A DNA stretch of 64,000 nt from Planifilum sp021793745 (GTDB taxonomy: Bacteria > Bacillota > Bacilli > Thermoactinomycetales > DSM-44946). A program made the position numbers and the translations under genes. Shown here one piece after another: positions 16,760 through 26,871 of the stretch (its first letter is position 1; each line of letters starts with the position of its first letter). The notes below the pieces were generated by a model, which saw nothing but the letters and a program-made list of their open reading frames with translations, was not told where the DNA came from and made no database searches. The stretch covers positions 23,436 to 87,435 of the forward strand of contig CALKAM010000006.1 in the NCBI GenBank assembly GCA_937983105.1, read 5' to 3'.

Positions 16760-17481
16760 CGCCAAAGGTACAATTCCTGGGTTTGACCTTTGATGTCACC
16801 GTCATGATTGGAACCCTGATTTCCGCTACCGTCGTGTTTCTTCTTTCACTGTGGGCCACCCGCCGTCTGCAAATGCGTCCCCATGGAAGGCAAGTTGTGA
16901 TGGAGATGCTGGTCGATTTTTGCAGGGGAATCACCCGGATGACCTACGACGACGAGCGCACGGCGGAAAAGTATCTGGCCATAACCGTGACCCTGTTTCT
17001 GTTCATTTTAGTCGCCAATGAATTGGGAGTCTTGTTGATGGTTGTCGCCGATGTGCATGAGCCGATTCCGTGGCTGGGACTGACGGAGGAAGCCTTGAAG
17101 GAAGCGCACGGCGTATCCTGGTTTAAATCCCCGACCGCCGACCTGAATGTGACCTTGGCGATGGCGGTGGCTGTGGCTTTGTACAGCCACTATGCGGGAA
17201 TCCGGGCGAATGTGAAGAATTACCTTAGACATTACATGAGTCCGTTGCTTCCGATTCATCTTGTCGAGGAATTTTCCAAACCGCTCACCCACGCCATGCG
17301 TCTTTGGGCGAACATTTTTGCCGGTGAGATCCTCATTACCGTCCTGTTGATGGGTTATCCCTTGATTACCGGCGCACCGCTTCTGGTGTGGATGGGCTTC
17401 TCCCTGTTCGTAGGCGTGATTCAGGCCTATATCTTTACAGTGCTGGCGAACGTATACATCTCTCAGAAAATCGCTCATTGA
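16750..17481 (+). CDS. atpB: ATP synthase F0 subunit a
   Basis: Forms the proton half-channels against the c-ring. The protein has 243 residues and about five to six helices. The essential arginine lies in THAMRLWANIFAGEIL, and the C-terminal QAYIFTVLANVYISQKI is typical. Translation starts at TTG 16750 with AAAGGGGGG upstream and overlaps the end of atpI. Longer upstream frame (to 16402) is not family-like. Confidence 0.95.
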   Translation: MELTPKVQFLGLTFDVTVMIGTLISATVVFLLSLWATRRLQMRPHGRQVVMEMLVDFCRGITRMTYDDERTAEKYLAITVTLFLFILVANELGVLLMVVADVHEPIPWLGLTEEALKEAHGVSWFKSPTADLNVTLAMAVAVALYSHYAGIRANVKNYLRHYMSPLLPIHLVEEFSKPLTHAMRLWANIFAGEILITVLLMGYPLITGAPLLVWMGFSLFVGVIQAYIFTVLANVYISQKIAH

Positions 17482-17508
17482 TGATCTTTCCTTAAGGAGG
17501 ACGAAGAA

Positions 17509-17733
17509 ATGGAAATCAAGTTTCTTACAGCTGGAATCATGGTGGCTCTGGCCGCTTTCGCCGCGGCCCTCGGAAACAGCTGGCTGTTCAGCAAGTACGT
17601 AGAAGGAGCTTTCCGGCAACCGGAAGTTCGCGGCAGCCTCTTCACTCAGCTCATGATCCTCTTCGGTCTGGTCGAAGCCCTGCCCATTATCGCGGTGGGT
17701 CTGGGGATCCTGGTGTTTTTCGGTGTCCTTTGA
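17509..17733 (+). CDS. atpE: ATP synthase F0 subunit c
   Basis: Two-helix proteolipid of 74 residues that forms the rotating c-ring. The ion-binding glutamate is E56 in GLVEALPII, and the polar loop carries the RQPE motif (36-39). The first helix is unusual: where neutralophilic bacilli have GLGALGAGIG, this protein has ALAAFAAALG (residues 13-22), so nearly all packing glycines are alanine. Alanine-rich c-helices are known from alkaliphilic bacilli, where they affect ring size or stability. AAGGAGG precedes the ATG. The flanking genes are atpB and atpF. Confidence 0.97.
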   Translation: MEIKFLTAGIMVALAAFAAALGNSWLFSKYVEGAFRQPEVRGSLFTQLMILFGLVEALPIIAVGLGILVFFGVL

Positions 17734-17822
17734 GAAAGTCCTTCATCGGGTTGGCGGGGAGCGCGTGATCCCCGCCATCTGTTCACTATTGCCTCATCCG
17801 TCCATGAAGGGAGTGAGTCGCG

Positions 17823-18308
17823 TTGGAATTCCACTTGGGAACGATGCTGTTCCAGGTTGTAGTGGTGATCATCCTGATTGCTCTGATGGCCCGATTTGTC
17901 ACACGTCCCATGCTTTCTGTGATTAAGGAACGGCAGAATTACATTGACCAACAGATCACCACTGCCGAGGAAAACCGCAAAGAAGCGGAAGAATTGGCTG
18001 CCCAGCAGGAGGAAGCCCTGAAACAAGCCCGCCAGGAGGCAAAGGAACTCCTCGAACGTGCCAAGGCCCAGAAGGAGCGGGAGGCGGAAGAGATCATTCG
18101 GCAAGCCGAGGAACGGGCGGAGCGGATCATCAGCGAGGCAACGGCGCAAATCGCTCTGGAAAAGGAAAAGGCCTTGGCCGACCTGCGCGACGAGGTGGGC
18201 CGTTTGTCTGTTCAGCTTGCCGCCAAGATGCTGGAGAAGGAACTGGACGCCGAGGAGCATTCGAAACTGGTGGGTCGTTATCTTGAACAGGTAGGCGAAT
18301 TGCAATGA
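17823..18308 (+). CDS. atpF: ATP synthase F0 subunit b
   Basis: Peripheral stalk protein of 161 residues. One N-terminal transmembrane helix (about residues 7-27) is followed by a long charged coiled coil rich in E, K, A and Q that runs to the C-terminus and contacts subunit delta. TTG start at 17823 after GGGAGTGAG. It overlaps atpH by ATGA. The 89 bases before it hold no gene. Confidence 0.95.
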   Translation: MEFHLGTMLFQVVVVIILIALMARFVTRPMLSVIKERQNYIDQQITTAEENRKEAEELAAQQEEALKQARQEAKELLERAKAQKEREAEEIIRQAEERAERIISEATAQIALEKEKALADLRDEVGRLSVQLAAKMLEKELDAEEHSKLVGRYLEQVGELQ

Positions 18309-18847
18309 GTCGAGTCATCGCCCGGCGCTATGCCCACGCCCTCTTCGAGCTGGCCCGGGAAAAGGGCGAATTGGACAGGGTAAAACAGGAACTCGATGTG
18401 GCTGTAAAAACCATTGAACGGCTTCCCGAACTGCAGGAGTGGCTCATGACTCCTGCCGTTAATGTGGAACGGAAAAAAGAACTGGTCGCTGAGCATTTTC
18501 AAGGCTTTTCCGTCTGGACGAAAAACTTTTTGTCTCTCCTCCTGGATCGGGGAAGACAGGAACTGATTCCATGGATTGCACAGGAGTACAACAAACTGGC
18601 CGACGACGCCCTGGGGATTCAGGAGGCGGTGGTCACCTCCGCGGTACCACTTTCGGAACAGGAGAAGGAGCAGTTGGCGGCGGTTTTTGAGGAGCGGCTC
18701 GGGAAAAAGCTGCGCATTGTCAACGTCGTCGATTCCGATCTCCTGGGTGGGTTAATCGTTCAAATCGGCGACCGCCTTTACGACGGGAGCCTGAAGACGA
18801 AATTGACCCGCTTCCGGCGGCAGCTGACCAGATCGCGCGTGGGATAG
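18305..18847 (+). CDS. atpH: ATP synthase F1 subunit delta
   Basis: Joins the peripheral stalk to the top of F1. The 180-residue protein shows the N-terminal ARRYAHALFELA motif and the C-terminal RLGKKLRIVNVVDSDLLGG segment with GLIVQIGDRLYDGSLK typical of the OSCP/delta family. Overlaps atpF by four bases. Confidence 0.95.
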   Translation: MSRVIARRYAHALFELAREKGELDRVKQELDVAVKTIERLPELQEWLMTPAVNVERKKELVAEHFQGFSVWTKNFLSLLLDRGRQELIPWIAQEYNKLADDALGIQEAVVTSAVPLSEQEKEQLAAVFEERLGKKLRIVNVVDSDLLGGLIVQIGDRLYDGSLKTKLTRFRRQLTRSRVG

Positions 18848-18882
18848 ATTGGCATTTTGGGAATGGACAGGGGTGATAACGG

Positions 18883-20403
18883 ATGAGCATTAAGCCGGAA
18901 GAGATCAGCTCGCTGATCAAACAGCAGATCGAGCAGTATCAGGCCGAGATGGAAGTCTCCGATGTGGGTACCGTGATCCAGGTCGGGGACGGGATTGCCC
19001 GGATTTTCGGCCTGTCCCAGGTGATGGCCGGCGAGCTGTTGGAGTTTGAAAACGGTGTAATGGGAATGGCCCTTAACCTGGAAGAGGATAATGTCGGTGC
19101 GGTGATTTTGGGCCCCTATACGGAGATCCGTGAAGGGGATCAGGTGAAGCGGACGGGACGGATCATGGAGGTGCCCGTGGGAGAAGCGCTTCTGGGCCGG
19201 GTGGTCAACCCGCTGGGACAGCCGCTGGACGGTAAGGGAGACATTGAAACCGACCAGTTCCGGCCGGTGGAATCCCCCGCACCCGGTGTGGTCGACCGGA
19301 AGTCGGTGCACGAGCCCCTTCAGACCGGGATCAAGGCCATCGACTCGATGATTCCGATCGGCCGGGGACAGCGGGAGCTGATCATCGGGGATCGGCAAAC
19401 CGGAAAGACGGCCATCGCCATCGACACGATCATCAACCAAAAAGACGAAGACGTCATCTGCATATACGTGGCCATCGGCCAGAAGCAGTCGACGGTGGCG
19501 AGTGTGGTGGAGAAACTGCGCCGCTTCGGTGCGATGGATTATACCATCGTGGTGAACGCCAGCGCTTCCGATCCCGCGCCGCTCCTTTACCTGGCGCCTT
19601 ACGCCGGATGCGCGATGGGAGAGTACTTTATGTATCAGGGCCGGCACGTGCTGGTCGTCTACGACGACCTGTCCAAACAGGCGGCCGCCTACCGGGAGCT
19701 GTCCCTGCTGCTTCGCCGCCCGCCGGGCCGGGAAGCTTTCCCCGGGGATGTCTTCTACCTGCACTCGCGCCTGTTGGAGCGGGCCGCCAAACTGAATGAC
19801 GAAAAGGGAGGCGGATCCCTGACGGCTCTGCCTTTCATTGAGACCCAGGCCGGGGACGTTTCGGCCTATATTCCGACCAACGTGATTTCCATCACCGACG
19901 GCCAGATTTTCCTGGAGTCCGACCTCTTCTATGCCGGGGTTCGTCCGGCGGTCAATGTCGGTCTTTCGGTATCCCGGGTCGGAGGATCCGCGCAAATCAA
20001 GGCCATGAAAAAGGTGGCCGGAGGGCTTCGCCTCGACTTGGCCCAGTACCGGGAGTTGGCTGCCTTTGCCCAGTTCGGTTCCGACCTGGATAAGGCGACC
20101 CAGGCCCGCCTCGCCCGGGGTGAGCGGGTGACGGAGCTGCTGAAACAGGATGAGAACCAGCCGATGCCTGTGGAAAAGCAGGTGGCTTCCCTTTACACCG
20201 CGACCAAGGGGTATCTGGACGACATACCGGTGGCGGATGTGCGTCGGTTTGAGCGGGAGTTCCTCTCCTTCCTGGATGCGGAGCACGCCGATATCCTGAA
20301 GGATATCAAGGAGAAAAAGGATCTGACCGAAGAGATCGAGAACCGGCTGAAACAGGCGATCGAATCCTTCAAAAAGGGCTTTTCCGTATCGGAAGGGGAG
20401 TAA
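18883..20403 (+). CDS. atpA: ATP synthase F1 subunit alpha
   Basis: Non-catalytic nucleotide-binding subunit, 506 residues. Walker A is GDRQTGKTA near residue 170. The arginine-finger region VGLSVSRVGGSAQ and the family signature PAVNVGLSVS are present. The length fits the family. Lies in the conserved order H-A-G-D-C. Confidence 0.98.
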   Translation: MSIKPEEISSLIKQQIEQYQAEMEVSDVGTVIQVGDGIARIFGLSQVMAGELLEFENGVMGMALNLEEDNVGAVILGPYTEIREGDQVKRTGRIMEVPVGEALLGRVVNPLGQPLDGKGDIETDQFRPVESPAPGVVDRKSVHEPLQTGIKAIDSMIPIGRGQRELIIGDRQTGKTAIAIDTIINQKDEDVICIYVAIGQKQSTVASVVEKLRRFGAMDYTIVVNASASDPAPLLYLAPYAGCAMGEYFMYQGRHVLVVYDDLSKQAAAYRELSLLLRRPPGREAFPGDVFYLHSRLLERAAKLNDEKGGGSLTALPFIETQAGDVSAYIPTNVISITDGQIFLESDLFYAGVRPAVNVGLSVSRVGGSAQIKAMKKVAGGLRLDLAQYRELAAFAQFGSDLDKATQARLARGERVTELLKQDENQPMPVEKQVASLYTATKGYLDDIPVADVRRFEREFLSFLDAEHADILKDIKEKKDLTEEIENRLKQAIESFKKGFSVSEGE

Positions 20404-20469
20404 GGTGACTCATCCTGCGGTAATAGGGGACCACTCCGACCGGAGATGCGGCGGAAGGAAAGGCGGTGA

Positions 20470-21339
20470 ATGAGCGTGGGCCAAAATATGAGGGACATCA
20501 AACGTCGGATCCGCTCCTTTCAAAATATGAAGCAGATCACCAAGGCGATGGAGATGGTAGCCGCGGCGAAACTGCGCCGGGCCCAGGAACGGGCTGAATC
20601 CGCCCGTCCCTACGCCGAGAAGATGCGGGAAGTGATCGTATCCATCGCCTCCAATACCCAGGGAATCAGCCATCCGATGCTGGAGACCCGGCCGATCCGG
20701 AAAACCGGTTACTTGGTCATCACCTCCGATCGGGGATTGGCCGGTGGATACAATGCCAACCTGCTTCGGACCTTCACCAAATCGCTGCGCGAGCGGCACA
20801 AAAGCAGCGATGAATACGTGATTTTCGCCGTCGGGCGGAAAGGGCGGGATTTCCTGAAGAAGCGGGGGTATCCGGTGATCGATGAGGTGACCGGCCTGGC
20901 CGATTCCCCGGAATTCCCGGATATCAAGCCGATCGCTTCGCGGGCCGTGGGCTTTTATGCCGAGGAAAAGGTGGATCAATTGTACCTGGTCTATAACGAA
21001 TTCATCAATCCTGTCACCCAACGGCCGGTGGAAAAGCAGTTGCTCCCGCTGACGTCCTTTGAAGAGAACAAGGGAGCCAAGACCCTTTACGAATATGAAC
21101 CGTCCGAGGAAGAGGTGCTGGCGAAACTGTTGCCCCGCTACGCCGAAACGCTGATCTACAGCGCGCTTCTGGAGGCGAAGGCGGGGGAGTTCGGAGCGCG
21201 GATGGCGGCGATGGGAAATGCGACGGACAATGCGACGGAATTGATCCAGGAGTACACCCTGTACTACAACCGGGCCCGGCAAGCTTCGATCACCCAGGAG
21301 ATCAACGAGATCGTCGCCGGAGCCAATGCGCTGTCCTAA
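20470..21339 (+). CDS. atpG: ATP synthase F1 subunit gamma
   Basis: Central rotor shaft, 289 residues. The N-terminal helix contains RRIRSFQNMKQITKAMEMVA and the C-terminal helix contains RMAAMGNATDNATEL and QASITQEINEIVAGANAL, which together form the coiled coil inside the F1 head. AAGGCGG precedes the ATG. Confidence 0.97.
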   Translation: MSVGQNMRDIKRRIRSFQNMKQITKAMEMVAAAKLRRAQERAESARPYAEKMREVIVSIASNTQGISHPMLETRPIRKTGYLVITSDRGLAGGYNANLLRTFTKSLRERHKSSDEYVIFAVGRKGRDFLKKRGYPVIDEVTGLADSPEFPDIKPIASRAVGFYAEEKVDQLYLVYNEFINPVTQRPVEKQLLPLTSFEENKGAKTLYEYEPSEEEVLAKLLPRYAETLIYSALLEAKAGEFGARMAAMGNATDNATELIQEYTLYYNRARQASITQEINEIVAGANALS

Positions 21340-21390
21340 GGCGGGAGGTACGGGAACGGTTGAAGGCCTTCGTCTTGTCAGTTTGAATAG

Positions 21391-22818
<1,428 letters not shown>

Positions 22819-22833
22819 AGGAGAGGACGTCGT

Positions 22834-23247
22834 TTGAGTACGATACGTTTGGAGATCGTGACGCCGGAGCGGAAGGTTTTTTCGGAGGATGTGGAGATGG
22901 TGATTACCCGGGCGGTGGAGGGGGACATCGGGATTTTGCCCCGTCACGCTCCCTTCGTCAGCCCCCTGGGGATTACCCCCGTTCGGATCAAGAAGGACGG
23001 CGAAGAGAAGCGCGTAGCCATCAGCGGCGGACTTCTGGAAGTGCGTCCCGATACGGTGACGATTCTCGCCGAGACGGCGGAGTTGTCCGACGAGATCGAT
23101 GTGGATCGGGCCTTGGCCGCCAAGAAGCGGGCCGAAGAACGACTGGCCCAGGCCCACCGGGACGATATCGATTTCAAACGGGCGGAACTGGCTCTGCGTC
23201 GGGCCATGAACCGGTTGCGGGTAGTCAACCCCGACGAGGGAGAGTAG
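22834..23247 (+). CDS. atpC: ATP synthase F1 subunit epsilon
   Basis: Regulatory rotor subunit of 137 residues, with the beta-sandwich N-terminal part (IVTPERKVFSEDVEMV) and a two-helix C-terminal part (AKKRAEERLAQAH). TTG start at 22834 after AAAGGAGAGG. Last gene of the operon, directly before a strong terminator. Confidence 0.95.
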   Translation: MSTIRLEIVTPERKVFSEDVEMVITRAVEGDIGILPRHAPFVSPLGITPVRIKKDGEEKRVAISGGLLEVRPDTVTILAETAELSDEIDVDRALAAKKRAEERLAQAHRDDIDFKRAELALRRAMNRLRVVNPDEGE

Positions 23248-23251
23248 GATG

Positions 23252-23284
23252 CGAGCGGTTTCCTTCGGGAAGCCGCTCGTTTTT
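23252..23284 (+). terminator. Intrinsic terminator of the atp operon
   Basis: CGAGCGGTTTCC (23252-23263) and GGAAGCCGCTCG (23268-23279) form a 12-pair stem with a TTCG loop and a T-tract. Confidence 0.9.
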
Positions 23285-23502
23285 CCGTAAACAGCCAATA
23301 CCGGCTTCTTTTGCTTCCAGGAACTACCCACGTCTGTTAGACACTTTTGTGGAGGATTTGTTATAATTGACTCGAATTGAAGAAGAGGGATGGGGCTCTG
23401 ATTCAGACGGAGCGTTTTTCTTTGTCAAGAAAAGGATTTTCCTCCGAAACCCCGTTCCGCATCCAATACCCCCGTGCATCATACAGGTCGGAGGGACAGC
23501 CG

Positions 23503-23877
23503 ATGACATACTCCGAGAGCTATTTGATGGTTTCCTTATTTTTTATCGTGGGGCTGGCCCTGCCGGTGGTTGCCTTGTCCATCGGTCGGCTGCTCAGACC
23601 GCACAACCCGACGCCCGCCAAGAGGATCTCCTACGAAAGCGGCATCGATCCGGTGGGTGGCGGATGGGTGCAGTACAACGTGCGTTACTACCTGTTCGCC
23701 CTGCTGTTTGTCCTGTTCGACGTCGAAACCGCTTTCTTGTATCCCTGGGCCGTCGCTTACGATACTCTTCGCAGTGAGATCGGCCTTTTTGTGTTGGTGG
23801 AGATGCTCATCTTCGTTGTGCTGCTGCTGATCGGTCTCATTTACGCGTGGAAGAAGAAGGTGTTAGAATGGAAGTGA
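23503..23877 (+). CDS. nuoA: NADH-quinone oxidoreductase subunit A
   Basis: Membrane subunit of complex I, 124 residues with three helices. The hallmark loop YESGIDPVGGGWVQYNVRYYLFALLFVLFDVETAFLYPWA is visible in overlapping segments, including NVRYYLFALLF and FDVETAFLYPWA. GGAGGG fixes the ATG at 23503, although the frame is open to 23377. It overlaps nuoB by 10 bases. Confidence 0.95.
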   Translation: MTYSESYLMVSLFFIVGLALPVVALSIGRLLRPHNPTPAKRISYESGIDPVGGGWVQYNVRYYLFALLFVLFDVETAFLYPWAVAYDTLRSEIGLFVLVEMLIFVVLLLIGLIYAWKKKVLEWK

Positions 23878-24386
23878 ATTTGGAAGAACTCACCTTTGAG
23901 GAGCAGGAAGAGCTGAAACGGAACGTCTTTTTGACCACACTGGAAGAGATCAAGGCATGGGCCCGGAGCAATTCCCTCTGGCCCCTCCAGTTCGGTCTGG
24001 CCTGCTGCGCCATCGAGATGATGGGGACCGGGGGGGCTCATTATGACTTTGACCGTTTCGGCGTGATTTTCCGCGCATCCCCCCGGCAGGCGGACGTGAT
24101 GATCGTCGCCGGCACCGTGACCAAGAAAATGGGGCCGATCCTCCGCCGCTTATATGATCAGATGCCGGAACCCAAATGGGTGGTCGCCATGGGCTCTTGT
24201 GCGACGGCGGGGGGACCCTACGTCAAGTCGTACTCCGTGATCAAAGGCGTGGATCAGATCGTGCCGGTGGATGTGTATATCCCCGGATGTCCGCCCAACC
24301 CGGCGGCATTGATCTACGGGATCAACAAGTTGCAGGAGAAGATTCGCTATGAGGCGAAAACGGGAAAGAAGGTGACCGGTTCGTGA
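23868..24386 (+). CDS. nuoB: NADH-quinone oxidoreductase subunit B
   Basis: Carries the terminal N2 [4Fe-4S] cluster next to the quinone site. The 172-residue protein has the ligands GLACCAIEMM, GSCATAGGPY and PGCPPNPAA. The start ATG 23868 lies inside the end of nuoA. It normally binds NuoD, which is not encoded next to it here. Confidence 0.95.
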   Translation: MEVNLEELTFEEQEELKRNVFLTTLEEIKAWARSNSLWPLQFGLACCAIEMMGTGGAHYDFDRFGVIFRASPRQADVMIVAGTVTKKMGPILRRLYDQMPEPKWVVAMGSCATAGGPYVKSYSVIKGVDQIVPVDVYIPGCPPNPAALIYGINKLQEKIRYEAKTGKKVTGS

Positions 24387-25150
24387 CGGATTCCAAGGAT
24401 CGCAAGGAAAACGGCGAAGCCTCCGAAAAAAAGCCGGCCGAACAGAACCAGCCCGTGGAAAAGGCGGAGGCCGCACCGGCTGAAGCCGAGAAGGAGAAAG
24501 CGGCCGCCGGGAAGGGGGATTCGGAAAAGAAGGAGACGGCGGAGAAAAAGGATGCGCGGCCGACCGATGCCCCGGGGAAGGAGAAGCCCAAAAAAGCGCC
24601 TGCCAGACCCGCGGCGAAGGGGGCGCGGGGAGCCGCAAGGAAGAAGAAGGTGGAGGAACCCCCGGAACCCTCGCCGAAGCAGCCGCTCCTCGACGCCTTT
24701 GTGAATCGGATCACGGAACAGGTGGGAAAAGAGGCCGTCGAAGAGTCCTACATCAACCGCCCCAATGGTCACCTTCCGACGATCGTCGTCAAAAGCGAAA
24801 AGTGGCGCGATGTGGCCCGGTTGCTTCGGGAGGATGAAAACCTCTCCTTCGATTATCTGATGAACGTGTCGGGAGTCGACTATGAGGACCGCATGGAAGT
24901 GGTCTATCATTTCGAGTCGCTCACCCACAAGCATCGTTTGTGTGTCCGGGTTAAGACGGATCGGGATGATCCCACCGTTCCCTCTGTCACCGATCTCTGG
25001 ATCGCAGCCGACTGGGACGAGCGGGAGATCTATGACCTCTTCGGAATTCGCTTCCCGGGGCACCCCAATTTGAAGCGGATCCTTTTGCCGGAAAACTGGG
25101 TAGGGCACCCGCTGAGGAAGGATTACGAACCCGCCGATCCGGATATCTGA
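24383..25150 (+). CDS. nuoC: NADH-quinone oxidoreductase subunit C with charged N-terminal extension
   Basis: Peripheral-arm subunit of complex I. The conserved 30 kDa domain occupies about residues 100-255 and includes LMNVSGVDYEDRMEVVYHF, the signature DEREIYDLFGIRFPGHPNLKR-type segment and HPLRKDYEP. The first 100 residues are a low-complexity run rich in K, E, A and P (for example EKKPAEQNQPVEKAEAAPAE) and are probably disordered. GTG start at 24383 overlaps nuoB by ATGA-like coupling. Extended NuoC proteins occur in other Gram-positives, so the extension may be real, but its role is unknown. Confidence 0.92.
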   Translation: MTDSKDRKENGEASEKKPAEQNQPVEKAEAAPAEAEKEKAAAGKGDSEKKETAEKKDARPTDAPGKEKPKKAPARPAAKGARGAARKKKVEEPPEPSPKQPLLDAFVNRITEQVGKEAVEESYINRPNGHLPTIVVKSEKWRDVARLLREDENLSFDYLMNVSGVDYEDRMEVVYHFESLTHKHRLCVRVKTDRDDPTVPSVTDLWIAADWDEREIYDLFGIRFPGHPNLKRILLPENWVGHPLRKDYEPADPDI

Positions 25151-25355
25151 TGGTGAAGGCCTTCGGTATGTCAACGGAAACCCTGAGCCCTGCAGGGGTC
25201 CGATCAGCCGAAAGGGGAAGCTCACCTGGAACTGGTTGGGCGGGGGATCCGTCATCCGGAGGAGATCCGAGGACCCGATCATGCCCTTTTTGTGACAAAG
25301 GATCGGTTCCCCCCGGGGAATCGCATAGAACCGTCTCGCGAGGTGGACGCCGAAT
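25151..25355 (+). other. Gap where nuoD would be expected
   Basis: Only 205 bases separate nuoC from nuoH. A short frame begins at 25150 (TGATG overlap with the nuoC stop) and runs to 25368, giving 72 residues that include MSTETLSPAGV but no NuoD motif such as GPQHPSTHG. I could not find NuoD-like sequence in any of the three plus frames. This is either a deletion remnant, ordinary spacer, or an assembly error. Confidence 0.7.
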
Positions 25356-26330
25356 ATGGACCCGTTGAAGCTCATCGCACCCGTGATCATGTTGTTGATT
25401 ATTCTCGGGTTTGTCACTTATGCCATTTTGTTTGAACGAAAAGTGCTCGGATGGATTCAGAACCGTCCGGGTCCGGTCCGCGTGGGGCCGTGGGGGCTTT
25501 TGCAAACGGTGGCCGACGTGTTGAAGCTGCTCATCAAGGAGGATACGATCCCGAACAAAGCGGACAGGGTACTGTTCAAAATCGCCCCTGTCATCGCCTT
25601 TGTGCCGTCCTTCGCCGTCGTTGCGGTCCTCCCCTTTACGGAAAACCTGTTCTTTGCGGACATCGCCGTAGGCCTCCTGTACTACATCGCCATCTCCAGC
25701 ATCACCATCATCGGGGTTCTTGTCGGCAGCTGGGCCTCCAACAATAAGTACGCCCTCTTGGGGGGAATGCGCGCCGCCGCCCAGATGATCAGTTACGAGA
25801 TTCCCCTGGTGATGGCGGGGATCGGCGTGATCCTGAGCGTCGGCTCCTTCAACCTGCGGGAAATCGTCGCCGCCCAAGAGGACGTTTGGTTTATCGTGCC
25901 GCAGTTTCTCGGTTTCATCGTCTTCTTGGTCGCTTCGATTGCCGAATTGAACCGGACCCCCTTCGACCTGCCGGAAGCGGAGTCGGAGCTGGTGGCCGGT
26001 TATCACGTGGAATACAGCGGGTTTCGCTTTGCCTTCTTCATGCTGGCGGAATATGTTTACCTGTTCGCCATGTCCTCCCTGACGACCGTCCTGTTTCTCG
26101 GCGGTTGGCATCCGCTGTTCGGGCTTGACTTCATTCCGCCCCTGATCTGGTTTGTGCTGAAGATGCTCGCGGTGGTCTTTTTCATTTTCTGGCTTCGGGC
26201 GACCTTTCCGCGGATCCGGGGGGATCAATTGATGCAATTGGGGTGGAAAGTGTTGCTGCCCCTGGCTTTGGCGAACATTTTCCTCTCCGCGCTTCTCAAG
26301 GAAGTGCCCGTGATCGGCAATTGGTTTTAG
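25356..26330 (+). CDS. nuoH: NADH-quinone oxidoreductase subunit H
   Basis: Membrane subunit at the quinone chamber, 324 residues with about eight helices. Signatures: FERKVLGWIQNRPGPVRVGP near residue 30 and AELNRTPFDLPEAESELVAG near residue 200, both part of the quinone-tunnel loop. The ATG follows GAGGTGG. Intact, despite the missing nuoD upstream. Confidence 0.95.
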   Translation: MDPLKLIAPVIMLLIILGFVTYAILFERKVLGWIQNRPGPVRVGPWGLLQTVADVLKLLIKEDTIPNKADRVLFKIAPVIAFVPSFAVVAVLPFTENLFFADIAVGLLYYIAISSITIIGVLVGSWASNNKYALLGGMRAAAQMISYEIPLVMAGIGVILSVGSFNLREIVAAQEDVWFIVPQFLGFIVFLVASIAELNRTPFDLPEAESELVAGYHVEYSGFRFAFFMLAEYVYLFAMSSLTTVLFLGGWHPLFGLDFIPPLIWFVLKMLAVVFFIFWLRATFPRIRGDQLMQLGWKVLLPLALANIFLSALLKEVPVIGNWF

Positions 26331-26451
26331 GACGTGATCGGAGAACGGGAAAAGCAAGGGCCTGCCGCCCGGGCGGTTGTCCCTCGACCCATCCCGACGC
26401 TCCGTCAGTTGCAGGTTGGCGTCCCGCGCGCCGAAAAACGGAGGGATATCC

Positions 26452-26871
26452 ATGCTCGGACTGGTAAAAGGTTTGGGCATCACGCTCAAAAACCTTACGA
26501 AGAAACGAGTCACCTACAGATATCCGGATGAACCCTTGGAGATGCCGGATCGCTTCCGTGGAATCCAGTATTTTGATCCGGATAAATGCATCGTTTGTTA
26601 TCAATGCGCCCGGATTTGCCCGACGGACTGCATCAGTCTGACCGGGAAGAAAAATCCGGACCCCGAAAAAAAGGGAAAAGTGATTGAAACCTACGATATC
26701 AACTTCGAAATCTGCATCCTCTGCGACCTGTGCACCGAGGTTTGTCCCACAGAGGCGGTGGTGATGACCCGGAACTATGAATTGGCCACCTACAGCCGGG
26801 ACGAACTGTTCAAGGATATGGAATGGCTCAAAAACAACAACACGAATGTCCGGAAGGAGAACCACCCATGA
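26452..26871 (+). CDS. nuoI: NADH-quinone oxidoreductase subunit I
   Basis: Ferredoxin-like subunit of 139 residues that carries clusters N6a and N6b. Two 4Fe-4S motifs are intact: CIVCYQCARICP and CILCDLCTEVCP. GGAGGG lies before ATG 26452. It overlaps nuoJ by ATGA. The preceding 120 bases contain no gene. Confidence 0.96.
   Translation: MLGLVKGLGITLKNLTKKRVTYRYPDEPLEMPDRFRGIQYFDPDKCIVCYQCARICPTDCISLTGKKNPDPEKKGKVIETYDINFEICILCDLCTEVCPTEAVVMTRNYELATYSRDELFKDMEWLKNNNTNVRKENHP

Noticed and set aside
25340..25356. NuoD C-terminus remnant (EVD, resembling GEVDR) just before nuoH
   Set aside because: Only three residues match, in a frame different from the MSTETL frame, and the same bases form the nuoH ribosome site.
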